The notes below the pieces were generated by a model. The model was given only the letters and a program-made list of their open reading frames with translations, was not told the origin of the DNA and ran no database searches. Made by a program: the position numbers and the translations under genes. From a bacterium D16-36 (lineage in GTDB: Bacteria; Bacillota; Clostridia; Lachnospirales; Lachnospiraceae): a stretch of DNA of 44,206 nt. Positions 7,698 to 14,860 of this stretch are shown in pieces (position 1 is the stretch's first letter; every line of letters begins with the position of its first letter). The stretch is taken from positions 1 through 44,206 of the forward strand of contig RAYF01000049.1 of NCBI GenBank assembly GCA_003611745.1, read 5' to 3'.

Positions 7698-7868
7698 TTA
7701 ACTAACTCGTAATTCATATTCGTTACTATCCAAGAATACAGCTTCTTCATTACGGTTATCAGTGATTAGAACAAAAGTTGTTCCATCATAATGAATATCT
7801 CTAATATTCCAAAAAGTGTCATAAAGCCTTTTGAAATTACTGCCTTTAAAGAATACCTCTATAATCAT
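7698..7868 (-). CDS. Small protein, 56 aa, aromatic-rich
   Basis: Read directly: starts MIIEVFFKGSNFKRLYDTF, middle NIRDIHYDGTTFVLITDN, end NEEAVFLDSNEYELRVS. A GTGAGG site is about 11 bases upstream. The alternating hydrophobic pattern suggests a small beta-sheet protein. It is followed by the 58-aa gene on the same strand. Function unknown. Confidence 0.65.
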   Translation of the reverse strand: MIIEVFFKGSNFKRLYDTFWNIRDIHYDGTTFVLITDNRNEEAVFLDSNEYELRVS

Positions 7869-7955
7869 TTATCTCATTACCTCACTTTCATGTTGTTATC
7901 TTTATTACTCTTTGGCTTGCCATCGTCAGACTGTAGGTTGCCATCCTGTCCAGTG

Positions 7956-7973
7956 ACGGTCATTGCTGACCGT
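7956..7973 (-). other. Tetraloop hairpin in the leftward transcript
   Basis: Stem ACGGTCA/TGACCGT (7 bp, perfect) with loop ttgc lies between the 117-aa gene and the 56-aa gene. No T-run follows, so it is not a classical terminator. It may slow 3' decay or be one of the element-wide hairpins. Confidence 0.6.
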
Positions 7974-7980
7974 TTCGGCT

Positions 7981-8334
7981 TTATGCTGTTATCCTTTCTA
8001 AAATCGGCAATGCCTTTTCTGCAAACATCTGTTTTCTTTTCATCATTGAGGTTTTAGCAACCCTATTCAACGTGCTTTTTGCAGATTTTACGCTTTTTAC
8101 TCCTGAGCCTGCCGCCTTGTTCAAAATAGTAACCTCTTCTTTGTTTAATTTGATTGCTTTTAATGTTGAAGTGTTTACATCGTGGCAATTCTTGTCATCT
8201 GGTCTTATTGACTGACAAATTGGGATATATTCACCAAGCCCGCCGATGTTCCAAACCTCAAACCCTGCTGGGATTTTTTCCACTACCTCAAAAATATAAG
8301 TTGTTCCGTATCCATTATCATGTTTGATTGTCAT
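7981..8334 (-). CDS. Unknown 117-aa protein, first gene of the leftward operon
   Basis: The N-terminal half is beta-rich (TTYIFEVVEKIPAGFEVWNIGG) and is followed by LGEYIPICQSIRPDDKNCHDVN. The C-terminal half is strongly basic and helical (VKSVKSAKSTLNRVAKTSMMKRKQMF), a shape seen in small DNA-associated phage proteins. A GGAGG site precedes the ATG. It is the first gene downstream of the leftward promoter at 8399-8427, so it is probably controlled by the repressor at 8574. No family name can be given. Confidence 0.75.
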   Translation of the reverse strand: MTIKHDNGYGTTYIFEVVEKIPAGFEVWNIGGLGEYIPICQSIRPDDKNCHDVNTSTLKAIKLNKEEVTILNKAAGSGVKSVKSAKSTLNRVAKTSMMKRKQMFAEKALPILERITA

Positions 8335-8398
8335 TTCGTTTTCCTCCTGTGGTTTATTTCTATATTTGGTTTGTTGCTTTGTTTGATGTTGTGATTGT

Positions 8399-8427
8399 AT
8401 TATACACTTATAATAAGTGCATGTCTA
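8399..8427 (-). promoter_or_regulatory. Leftward promoter with an operator in its spacer
   Basis: On the minus strand, TAGACA (8427-8422) and TATAAT (8404-8399) are separated by exactly 17 bases. The spacer is almost wholly the 19-bp operator at 8403-8421, so a bound repressor would block RNA polymerase. It drives the leftward gene block that begins with the 117-aa gene. Confidence 0.8.
8403..8421. promoter_or_regulatory. Operator 1 (TACACTT-N5-AAGTGCA)
   Basis: A 7-5-7 inverted repeat located inside the leftward promoter spacer. It matches the other six sites in this control region. Confidence 0.8.
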
Positions 8428-8447
8428 TTGGCATAATATACAAAATA

Positions 8448-8466
8448 TACACTTGTTTTTTGTGCA
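8448..8466. promoter_or_regulatory. Operator 2 (TACACTT-N5-TTGTGCA)
   Basis: Same 7-5-7 geometry with one weak half. It starts 45 bases after operator 1 and 24 bases before operator 3, and it reads as the reverse complement version of operator 6. Confidence 0.7.
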
Positions 8467-8471
8467 TAGCA

Positions 8472-8490
8472 TACACTTTTTACAAGTGTA
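8472..8490. promoter_or_regulatory. Operator 3 (TACACTT-N5-AAGTGTA)
   Basis: The most symmetric of the seven 19-bp sites: both 7-base arms are exact complements. It lies between the leftward promoter and the repressor promoter. Confidence 0.8.
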
Positions 8491-8518
8491 TGCTTATACA
8501 TTTATATCCTTCTACTGC

Positions 8519-8537
8519 CACACTTGATATAAGTGTA
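8519..8537. promoter_or_regulatory. Operator 4 (CACACTT-N5-AAGTGTA), at the repressor promoter
   Basis: This 19-bp site covers the -35 hexamer of the repressor gene promoter, so it is well placed for autoregulation. Confidence 0.75.
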
Positions 8538-8552
8538 TAAGTATGCTATACT
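8524..8552 (+). promoter_or_regulatory. Promoter of the repressor gene
   Basis: TTGATA (8524-8529) and TATACT (8547-8552) are 17 bases apart, and the gene start follows 21 bases later after an AGGAGG site. The -35 box lies within operator 4. Confidence 0.8.
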
Positions 8553-8573
8553 ATATAAAAGGAGGTTTTCAAA

Positions 8574-8777
8574 ATGTTAAAATACAAAATAGATATATTA
8601 GAGGCTCTTAAAGAAAAAGGTTATACTTCTTATAAAATAAGAAAAGATAAGCTCATAGGGGAAGCTCAACTGACCAAAATAAGGCACGGAGAAATTGCCA
8701 GTAAAGAAACTTTAAATACTATATGTAAACTTTTAAATTGCCAACCTGGTGATATATTAGAATATATAGAAGAATGA
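8574..8777 (+). CDS. Cro/CI-type XRE repressor
   Basis: A 67-aa single-domain helix-turn-helix protein: helix 1 (KIDILEALKEKGYTSYKI), HTH core (KLIGEAQLTKIRHGEIASKETLNTICKLLN) and a C-terminal CQPGDILEYIEE motif, typical of the small XRE (HTH_26) family. It has no cleavage domain. AGGAGG precedes the ATG. Two mirror-image operator triplets flank the gene, and one extra site covers its own -35 box, so it very probably represses the leftward and rightward promoters and controls itself. That binding is inferred from layout. Confidence 0.9.
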   Translation: MLKYKIDILEALKEKGYTSYKIRKDKLIGEAQLTKIRHGEIASKETLNTICKLLNCQPGDILEYIEE

Positions 8778-8803
8778 TCCCAATATAAAATAATCCTCTT
8801 GCA

Positions 8804-8822
8804 TGCACTTGTTATAAGTGTG
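8804..8822. promoter_or_regulatory. Operator 5 (TGCACTT-N5-AAGTGTG)
   Basis: A 7-5-7 inverted repeat 26 bases after the repressor stop codon. It mirrors operator 3: it starts 24 bases before operator 6, as operator 3 starts 24 bases after operator 2. Confidence 0.75.
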
Positions 8823-8827
8823 CATCA

Positions 8828-8846
8828 TGCACAAGAAACAAGTGTA
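8828..8846. promoter_or_regulatory. Operator 6 (TGCACAA-N5-AAGTGTA)
   Basis: Same 19-bp geometry with one weak half. It is nearly the reverse complement of operator 2, including the poly-purine core. Confidence 0.7.
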
Positions 8847-8866
8847 TTTTTTGTGCAATTCTTATC

Positions 8867-8895
8867 TTGATATACACTTATTATAGGTGTATAAT
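8867..8895 (+). promoter_or_regulatory. Rightward promoter with an operator in its spacer
   Basis: TTGATA (8867-8872) and TATAAT (8890-8895) are 17 bases apart. Operator 7 fills the spacer, the same design as the leftward promoter. A weaker second promoter, TAGACT-17-TATAAT, may lie just upstream of the 107-aa gene (about 8943-8971). Confidence 0.8.
8873..8891. promoter_or_regulatory. Operator 7 (TACACTT-N5-AGGTGTA)
   Basis: It lies inside the rightward promoter spacer and starts 45 bases after operator 6, mirroring operators 1 and 2. Confidence 0.75.
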
Positions 8896-9018
8896 CATCC
8901 CATCAAACAAATCAATCACACAGCAAAGCACCTTGATAATTGAATAGACTTTACACTCCAAGCGTGATATAATACAGATACTTTATAAAGTACCACCACC
9001 ACAAAGGAGCGTGATAAT

Positions 9019-9342
9019 ATGACAGACAATGAGTTATTACTTGCCATATCTGATATGATGGATAAGAAGTTGAATCATATAACCAAGGATGTACAGGAAG
9101 TCAAAAAAGATATTAAGGTACTAAAAACCGAAGTTGAGAATATTGATATCAGGGTGAAAAACATTGAACTAAATCAAGAAACCAAGGTTTTGCCACGATT
9201 GAATACTATAGAATCTTGTTATACTTCAACTTATGACAGATATAAGGACAGCGTTGAAGATTACGAAGCTATTAAACAAGATGTATCTATTATGAAAAAA
9301 GTAATCCAAGAACACAGTATTAAGCTACAGAACATATCATAA
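9019..9342 (+). CDS. Coiled-coil protein, 107 aa
   Basis: Residues 10-55 show heptad spacing of hydrophobics (MMDKKLNHITKDVQEVKKDIKVLKTEVENIDIRVKNIEL), so it is a likely coiled coil, followed by a second helical segment near the C-terminus. There is no DNA-binding motif, signal or membrane segment. Similar short coiled-coil proteins next to repressors are common in Clostridia prophages and plasmids, with no known role. AAAGGAG precedes the ATG. It is the first gene under the rightward promoter, and a terminator follows at 9373. Confidence 0.8.
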   Translation: MTDNELLLAISDMMDKKLNHITKDVQEVKKDIKVLKTEVENIDIRVKNIELNQETKVLPRLNTIESCYTSTYDRYKDSVEDYEAIKQDVSIMKKVIQEHSIKLQNIS

Positions 9343-9372
9343 CAACAATTACATATTATATCACCCCTAAAG

Positions 9373-9414
9373 AGTGTAAAGCCTATTCAGTTATTAAGGC
9401 TTTGCACTTTTTTT
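9373..9414 (+). terminator. Rho-independent terminator
   Basis: AGTGTAAAGCC pairs with GGCTTTGCACT (one T-G wobble) around a 14-base loop, followed by seven Ts. It ends the transcript of the coiled-coil gene or attenuates expression of the J-domain gene that starts 18 bases later. Confidence 0.85.
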
Positions 9415-9432
9415 GATGGGAGGTTATGTCTT

Positions 9433-9927
9433 ATGGAATATTTCAAGAGTGTATCAAATTTATCAGAGCTAAGAAAACAGTACAAGGAGCTTTTAAAGAA
9501 ACACCACCCAGATAACGGCGGTGATGTTGCTGACATGCAGGGAATCAATTCAGAATATGACAGCCTGTTCAAGAAACTGAAAGAGAAACACGACAGCAAA
9601 GGCGCGGACAGTAACAAGGCATCATTTGGCAACATGCAATACGACTTTGCAGAGGATGAAAAGCTACGTGAAATGCTCAACAAAATAATCGGGTTCAATG
9701 GCATCACACTGGAAGTCATAGGCAACTGGCTATGGGCATTTGATTCTTATGATTATAGGAAGGAACTGAAAGGGCTTGGCTTCAAGTATGCAAAGAATAA
9801 AAAAGCTTGGTACTGGCACAGTGATGCCTTTCGCAAGAAGAGCCGTAAATCACTCAGCATGGATGATATCAGAAGCTACTACGGCAGTACAGAAGTCAGG
9901 GCACAAAGGGAACTGCTTGAGGCGTAA
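9433..9927 (+). CDS. J-domain protein of mobile elements
   Basis: A 164-aa protein. Residues 5-50 form a DnaJ-type J domain with the HPD triad at residues 25-27 (KKHHPDNGGDVADMQGIN). Residues 97-135 hold a second conserved segment (WLWAFDSYDYRKELKGLGFKYAKNKKAWYWH) that accompanies J domains in phage and plasmid proteins. It probably recruits the host DnaK to an element protein such as a replication complex, as phage J proteins do; the partner is unknown. It lacks the Gly/Phe and zinc regions of full DnaJ. GGGAGG sits 9 bases upstream. Confidence 0.88.
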   Translation: MEYFKSVSNLSELRKQYKELLKKHHPDNGGDVADMQGINSEYDSLFKKLKEKHDSKGADSNKASFGNMQYDFAEDEKLREMLNKIIGFNGITLEVIGNWLWAFDSYDYRKELKGLGFKYAKNKKAWYWHSDAFRKKSRKSLSMDDIRSYYGSTEVRAQRELLEA

Positions 9928-9992
9928 AAAATAAGGGTGTAACCGTTAAATGGCTGCACCCAAGTATACAGAGAAAGAAAGGAAGATATATT

Positions 9993-10265
9993 ATGACATA
10001 TTCAGAATTTTATAAGATATTTGAAGAATATTTTACCAAAGAGCAAATTTCTGCCATACAGAAAGAAGCATTTCTACATTATGAGGATGCCCATGGCCAT
10101 AAACCTACAGGAAAGTCTCAAAGACAAATAGCATACAGTTTTATGTTTGATATGCTGTATAACATGGAAATTCAAGAATGCATTGATTATTTTGAATCAC
10201 TATTCAGAAAGCCACACTATATCACTGTCGAGTTTTGGGACAGTTTAGAATACTGCCAGTTATAG
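9993..10265 (+). CDS. Unknown 90-aa acidic protein
   Basis: A mostly helical, aromatic-rich protein (YSEFYKIFEEYFTKEQISAIQ, then QIAYSFMFDMLYNMEIQECIDYF). No family recognised, no signal or membrane segment. GGAAG precedes the ATG. It sits 65 bases after the J-domain gene in the same direction; the gap contains a weak stem GGGTG/CACCC. Confidence 0.7.
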   Translation: MTYSEFYKIFEEYFTKEQISAIQKEAFLHYEDAHGHKPTGKSQRQIAYSFMFDMLYNMEIQECIDYFESLFRKPHYITVEFWDSLEYCQL

Positions 10266-10299
10266 AATCAGTGTCAGCAGATGGAAAGGAAAATATATC

Positions 10300-10677
10300 A
10301 TGAAAAATATGGAATCAGAAAACTTTTTGAACCAGAAGATGATAAATGATGAGGCAGAAGCAAAGTATATTACTTATGGGGAACTTACACAAAAAGTTGG
10401 GACTATGCTTTTATGTAATGAAATTGACGAACGCTATAGGAATTTTATTGATACGAAGTACAAGCATAGTAATGAAATATCCCAAGAAGAAATCAATCTT
10501 CTGTTAAATACCTACCAGTGGTACATCATCACCAACGAAGCGGCAGAATACTTACAAAAGGAAACAGACGAAGCTGTATATTATGATAAGGAACTTAATG
10601 TGTATGCTTGGGGAATCGGAACTGATGATATGAATACTGATTGGAGAAACGAACCTTCAACAGTGAAAGCAGAATAA
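10300..10677 (+). CDS. Unknown 125-aa acidic protein
   Basis: It is helical at the start (ENFLNQKMINDEAEAKYITYGELTQKVG), with ITNEAAEYLQKETDEAVYY followed by a short beta segment (ELNVYAWGIGTDD). No family could be named. GGAAAGG precedes the ATG at 8-10 bases. Co-directional with its neighbours, so probably part of the rightward unit. Confidence 0.7.
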   Translation: MKNMESENFLNQKMINDEAEAKYITYGELTQKVGTMLLCNEIDERYRNFIDTKYKHSNEISQEEINLLLNTYQWYIITNEAAEYLQKETDEAVYYDKELNVYAWGIGTDDMNTDWRNEPSTVKAE

Positions 10678-10719
10678 GGATATATGAATACTTTTAGTTA
10701 AGAAAGGATGGTAAAAGTT

Positions 10720-11091
10720 ATGAAGAAATCAATTAAAACAATCAGGGCTATGATGGCTGTAGGAGTTATGCTTGTGGGTACTTTTTGGCTGGGCAGTGTA
10801 GTATCTAACCAGACTGTAGATGCACAAAAGGAAACGGAAGCAAAAGGAATGGCACAGCCTAAGGAATCTTGCCCAGAAAAAAGGATCATGTCTGGAAATT
10901 ACTATGACTACATGGTTATTGAGACTGTGGATGGGAATGAGTGGTTACTGGATGATGCTGAGGGCAGTAAATATATTGAATATGGTACTGCTGTGTTTGA
11001 AGATGGTGAGTTAGTACAAGTTGTATTTGATACGAAGGGAACTGAGGCGGTGACGGATGATGAAACTGTGGAAGTAAGGAGCATTAATTAG
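10720..11091 (+). CDS. Membrane-anchored or secreted small protein
   Basis: A 123-aa protein with an N-terminal signal or anchor: basic MKKSIKTIR, then a hydrophobic segment AMMAVGVMLVGTFWLGSVVS (residues about 10-29), then an extracellular part. The C-terminal 60 residues (YYDYMVIETVDGNEWLLDD, then FEDGELVQVVFDTKGTEAVTDDE) look like a small beta domain typical of Firmicute mobile-element exported proteins. The ATG at 10720 is chosen because AGGATGG lies 7 bases upstream; an ATG at 10708 would have almost no spacing. Function unknown. Confidence 0.75.
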   Translation: MKKSIKTIRAMMAVGVMLVGTFWLGSVVSNQTVDAQKETEAKGMAQPKESCPEKRIMSGNYYDYMVIETVDGNEWLLDDAEGSKYIEYGTAVFEDGELVQVVFDTKGTEAVTDDETVEVRSIN

Positions 11092-11162
11092 AGGGATAAG
11101 TAGTGTAAAGATAAGTATTAGATGGTTTTTGCTAGTATTTGTGTAATGTAGCTCAAAATATT

Positions 11163-11203
11163 GAAAGCCTATACCAATATCAAAGGTCAGGCTTTCTTTT
11201 TTT
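11163..11203 (+). terminator. Rho-independent terminator of the rightward operon
   Basis: Stem GAAAGCCT/AGGCTTTC around an 18-base loop, followed by a run of seven Ts. Confidence 0.85.
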
Positions 11204-11537
11204 GTATTTATTGTGGTTTGTTGTAATTTTAGAGGGCGATTTACTGTTTGTCGTGTCATATGTCTTGTTTGGGCGAGTATTTAGCGAGATAGATTTGTAT
11301 TGCTGGTGACATATGTTGCTATATATCTGCTATGGGGATGGGTACTCAAGTAGGTATCCGGGTAGGTTTACATTAAAAATTAGAGTGGTAGTTTGTTAGG
11401 AGGGCGCATCTATTCCTCTCACATGTCACCTTTGATTTTTGACCTCGAACGAACCGAGTATAAGGGGAGGGGGGGGTAGGTTTCAATCTGCCATATAATG
11501 AGTACCTAATATACCACTATACCCCATAAAAAAACCG

Positions 11538-11580
11538 AAAAAAATAAGGCACGCCAGACTTTTCCATCCGATATGCCTTA
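11538..11580 (-). terminator. Terminator after the HNH/AP2-like gene
   Basis: On the minus strand TAAGGCA pairs with TGCCTTA around a 22-base loop, followed by a seven-T run. It lies 30 bases past the stop codon at 11610 and ends the leftward transcript. Confidence 0.75.
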
Positions 11581-11609
11581 CATCATTTTATCACCTATAA
11601 CTACCAACC

Positions 11610-12848
11610 CTAATACGGCTCCACTTCCACTTCCAAAAGCTTCTTATAAATATAATCAGGAATTTTCCCCTTATATTCAGCAGCCACCCTCAATATATCA
11701 GCCTGTTTCATCCTCCTATATTCTGCGAATGCTTCCTCCGGCGTGTCCCATTCAGATAATGGTATTGGCCTTTCTGCACCAGTAAATGTAATCTCCCCAT
11801 AATACTTTTTCCTTCTGTTGCTGTACCTGACACCCAGTGGCAGTGTATTTTCTGGTGTCCCGCCTTCCTTATAGTGCTTCTTGCTGTTAGCAAGCAATGT
11901 ATTTAATCCCTTTGGCAGTATACAGCAGAAATCAGGATGGTACATGCCAGAGCCATCCCCGAACAAGTCTTTGTCAACATCCATTTCTTCATCCCCACAT
12001 TCATAATAATGTTCCAGATACCACCTGACAAAAGATTTCGGGTTATCAATCCACCCCTGCCACATGGCGGTATCATCATAGCATTTTCTTATCTTATCAT
12101 TGTCTTTTGTATATCCGCATCTTTCCCTAATGCCATTATATACCCTATATGCTTGGTGGCTTGCCTTATTCTCACATTCTATGTATTCCTGCCCAATGTT
12201 TAGCTCCTGCCATGTAACCGTCCCAGCCCTCAGCCCCTTATAATCATCCGGCGTAACTGTCAGGAGGTTCTTATACCAGTTATTTGTTTCGTCACCGTCC
12301 TTATGCCATATCTTTGTCCTGCCTTTATACCCTGCCAGAAAAGTTTCTGCCACTAATCCAGCCAATGTGGTGTCACGCCTGTTCCTGTCTGATTCTATCG
12401 TATACAAACGGGCATCATCTGCCTTCTGCATTTCCTCCAAAGTGGAATTGCGTTCCTGCTCTGTTGTATTCAGCTTAAACACTATCTCTGTCTTCTTTTT
12501 TCTGCTGTCTGGCTTTCTTTTCCCATTTCTCTGCTTTTTCATTAGGCAGCTTGTAATATAATATTCTGTTTCAAATACCGTACAGTTGCATTTCCCTTCC
12601 TTATGCTTGAAAAACGTCCCCTTATCCTTTCGGTTCAGGTTATTCACGCATCTGCCATAGTTGCTGATCCAGTAGTTTTCCGTCCCATCCACACGCACAA
12701 ATACTTCAAAGGCATTTTTTAGCTTATATCTGATTGGGTATTCCACTGGCTTACATTTGTCCCTTGGCACCTCTTTCAGTTCCTTGTCCCCATCTAAAAT
12801 AAACTGCATCTTTGTTTCTGTATTTTTATTAACATTTTCTGTACTCAT
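11610..12848 (-). CDS. NUMOD4/HNH/AP2-like protein (phage-type endonuclease relative)
   Basis: A 412-aa protein. Residues 49-66 carry a NUMOD4-like WISNYGR motif. Residues 160-198 match the HNH_3 type core, with LVAETFLAG followed by HKDGDETNNWYKNL (His182, Asn189, Asn190, Asn194). Residues 250-325 form a conserved-looking Cys/Trp-rich middle. Residues 338-376 (GVRYSNRRKKYYGEITF and EEAFAEYRRMK) resemble an AP2-type DNA-binding domain. The combination is seen in phage homing-type endonucleases and DNA-binding proteins; whether it cuts is unknown. The start at 12848 has AAGGAAGG upstream. It lies immediately downstream of the 2-kb hairpin tract and would be co-transcribed with it. Confidence 0.8.
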   Translation of the reverse strand: MSTENVNKNTETKMQFILDGDKELKEVPRDKCKPVEYPIRYKLKNAFEVFVRVDGTENYWISNYGRCVNNLNRKDKGTFFKHKEGKCNCTVFETEYYITSCLMKKQRNGKRKPDSRKKKTEIVFKLNTTEQERNSTLEEMQKADDARLYTIESDRNRRDTTLAGLVAETFLAGYKGRTKIWHKDGDETNNWYKNLLTVTPDDYKGLRAGTVTWQELNIGQEYIECENKASHQAYRVYNGIRERCGYTKDNDKIRKCYDDTAMWQGWIDNPKSFVRWYLEHYYECGDEEMDVDKDLFGDGSGMYHPDFCCILPKGLNTLLANSKKHYKEGGTPENTLPLGVRYSNRRKKYYGEITFTGAERPIPLSEWDTPEEAFAEYRRMKQADILRVAAEYKGKIPDYIYKKLLEVEVEPY

Positions 12849-13854
12849 AATAATATCCTTCCTTTCACTAGATAATAATAGACAGCCTCCCCAACACTGG
12901 GGACGCAAAAAAGGCATCCAAAAATAGACACCCTGATATAAAACAATATTCAGTTGTAGGTTTCCGCTATTAGTGCGATAACTCAATTTTATGTAACCGT
13001 GGTATGACATTCCCAGAAATGGGAACGCTGGCTTCCCCACTTATGGGGAAAACAGCATATAAATCTTACGCCAACATTCTGGAGATTAGCCCATAATTGG
13101 ACATATCTTTCGTAACTTCTTCGGTTAGCCCATGATGGACTAATTCATAATGATTGCAGTTGTACCACCATAGGACAACCTTTCGCACACTTCTGTGCAA
13201 AAACTCATCCCTTTGTAGGTGCTGGGTTTAAATCCAATGCTGTCGGTTTGAGTTTTTCGTTTTGAAGTGGAATAGGTTTCCCCCACTTGTGGAGGAATCT
13301 CATTGTGTAGTAAAATTACACAGTGAATACTTTTGCTTTCTAAAACAGGTAAGCAAACCTTTTAAAGTGTTTGATTTTCCTTTTTGGGCAAATCAAGTCT
13401 ATATATTTCTCTAAAGTGCAGATTGTACACTTTATGATGTCCCGAATCAGGACAACGCAATTTTGCGTTCATTTGATAAAAATAATATTACCACCAGCCA
13501 GCACAACCGATTTTACGGCTCTATTGTATTTGTCAGAAATGGGATTTATAACACTTCCATTGCATAAAACTCAATAACAAATCGTTACCCACCTAGCAGA
13601 ACAAATCGCTTAGTCAGTTTATATATTCAAACCTACATAATGTCTGATTCAAACTTTCATGATGCAAGTTTCAAATCATCCAAAATGCAGGACTAGAAAT
13701 TTTTCAACCAAATGTGGCCTAACACGTCCATTACCACAAAAACAATCCTATAAGTCACTATAACCAGCTTAAAATTAAGCACATAAACTTATGTACAAAT
13801 TTATCCAAAGCTAATAACAACCATATTTGATGTATTCTTGTTCCCCACGGGAAA

Positions 13855-13906
13855 CCACCGCCCCACGAGGCTACGGTATACGGTGAAATACAGTATACCG
13901 TGGTGG
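13855..13906. other. Branched hairpin (three-way junction-like) inside the tract
   Basis: CCACC (13855-13859) pairs with GGTGG (13902-13906) and encloses a small stem GCC/GGC (13860-13871) and a 9-bp perfect stem ACGGTATAC/GTATACCGT with an 11-base loop. It is the most complex fold seen in the tract. Confidence 0.6.
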
Positions 13907-14793
13907 TGTAAACGGCAGCAGTTGTGTCATAGTATCACAGCCAATCCAATTTTGGCTTTGTTGTCCACGGCGGACAACACTTTCTACTTTTATGGATTCT
14001 GTTTGAATCAGTTCCAAAATAAAGATACCACCAAAAGGTCATTTTGACCTTCTGATTCTGTTTACTATTTTGGTAAATGGCTTTTCAAGTGGACAACTTG
14101 TCCATTTGGTGTTCTAAGGTAGCGATTTGCACCTTATGAATTTGCTATTTTTTCTTCCAGCCTGACTAATCGGCAAATAACCGTATATTTTAAAGCATAC
14201 GCTTATTATGCGTACCACTAAATGATAATTACAGACACCCCAAATCAGGGGAATCCCTAGCATAAATGTCCACAATGGACACAATACATCTTCTATTTAA
14301 AAATATGTCGTGAAATGCGACACACCTAATGATTTAGGGCTTAACAATCTGAGAACTACTGAGAATTTAATAATTGGGAAATCCCATCTAAGAAGATAAG
14401 TGTACAATCGCACTTATTTTGAATATCTGCTGCGCTACAAATGGCTCCGTCAATTCTGTCGAAGCCGTACTTTTTGGTACTTATTTTTGAATTTTGAGGA
14501 AACCACCAAATGGTTTTCTCCTAAATCAAGTGGAGTAGTTTTCTATTTGACATGTGGATTTTTACTCGCCATTTCTGTCGATTGAAATAAATATATAACA
14601 GTGTCCTCTGAAAGCCAGTGTATTAAGTCTGCGTCCATTTGGACGCTACTACATGATTCCTTTCCAGTAGCGCTAAATAACTCATAATTACCATCACCAT
14701 GAGATTTATTCCCTGCTTCACCTAAATAATTTGGTTCATCCATTTTGCCAGCCGAAACTTTCGGTTCACCAATTTTATCACTCTCTGTAACCA

Positions 14794-14860
14794 TAGGGGT
14801 AAAAGAGGAGGGTAATATAACAGAGATATATAAGTTATATTACCCCCACCTTTTACCCTA
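14794..14860. other. 67-bp interrupted palindrome after the replication gene
   Basis: The inner stem GGTAATATAAC/GTTATATTACC (11 bp, 14811-14844) is surrounded by TAGGGGTAAAAG paired with CTTTTACCCTA (one bulged G). It begins 12 bases after the replication gene stop in the direction of transcription. It lacks a T-run. A cruciform-type replication origin or an mRNA 3' stabiliser is possible. Confidence 0.65.

Larger units (their letters stand above)
11092..11609. other. Convergent intergenic region
   Basis: It separates the rightward operon from the leftward HNH-type gene. It holds the rightward terminator (11163-11203), the leftward terminator (11545-11580), a G-rich run at about 11465-11477 and no recognisable gene. 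Confidence 0.7.

Noticed and set aside
11461-11478. G-quadruplex
   Set aside because: The G run is long, but four separated G tracts with short loops are not present.
13371-14047. Short plus-strand frames of 68-69 aa in the tract
   Set aside because: No RBS, opposite strand to the neighbours, and composition set by the hairpins.
12888-14764. CRISPR, TIGR or other repeat-spacer array in the hairpin tract
   Set aside because: Stems and linkers differ throughout; no direct repeat of 20 or more bases recurs, and no Cas, Tas or similar gene is near.
14543-14794. 83-aa open frame on the minus strand behind the replication gene
   Set aside because: It lies inside the hairpin tract, has poor RBS context and a low-information sequence, and covers two clear hairpins. 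It is probably not translated.
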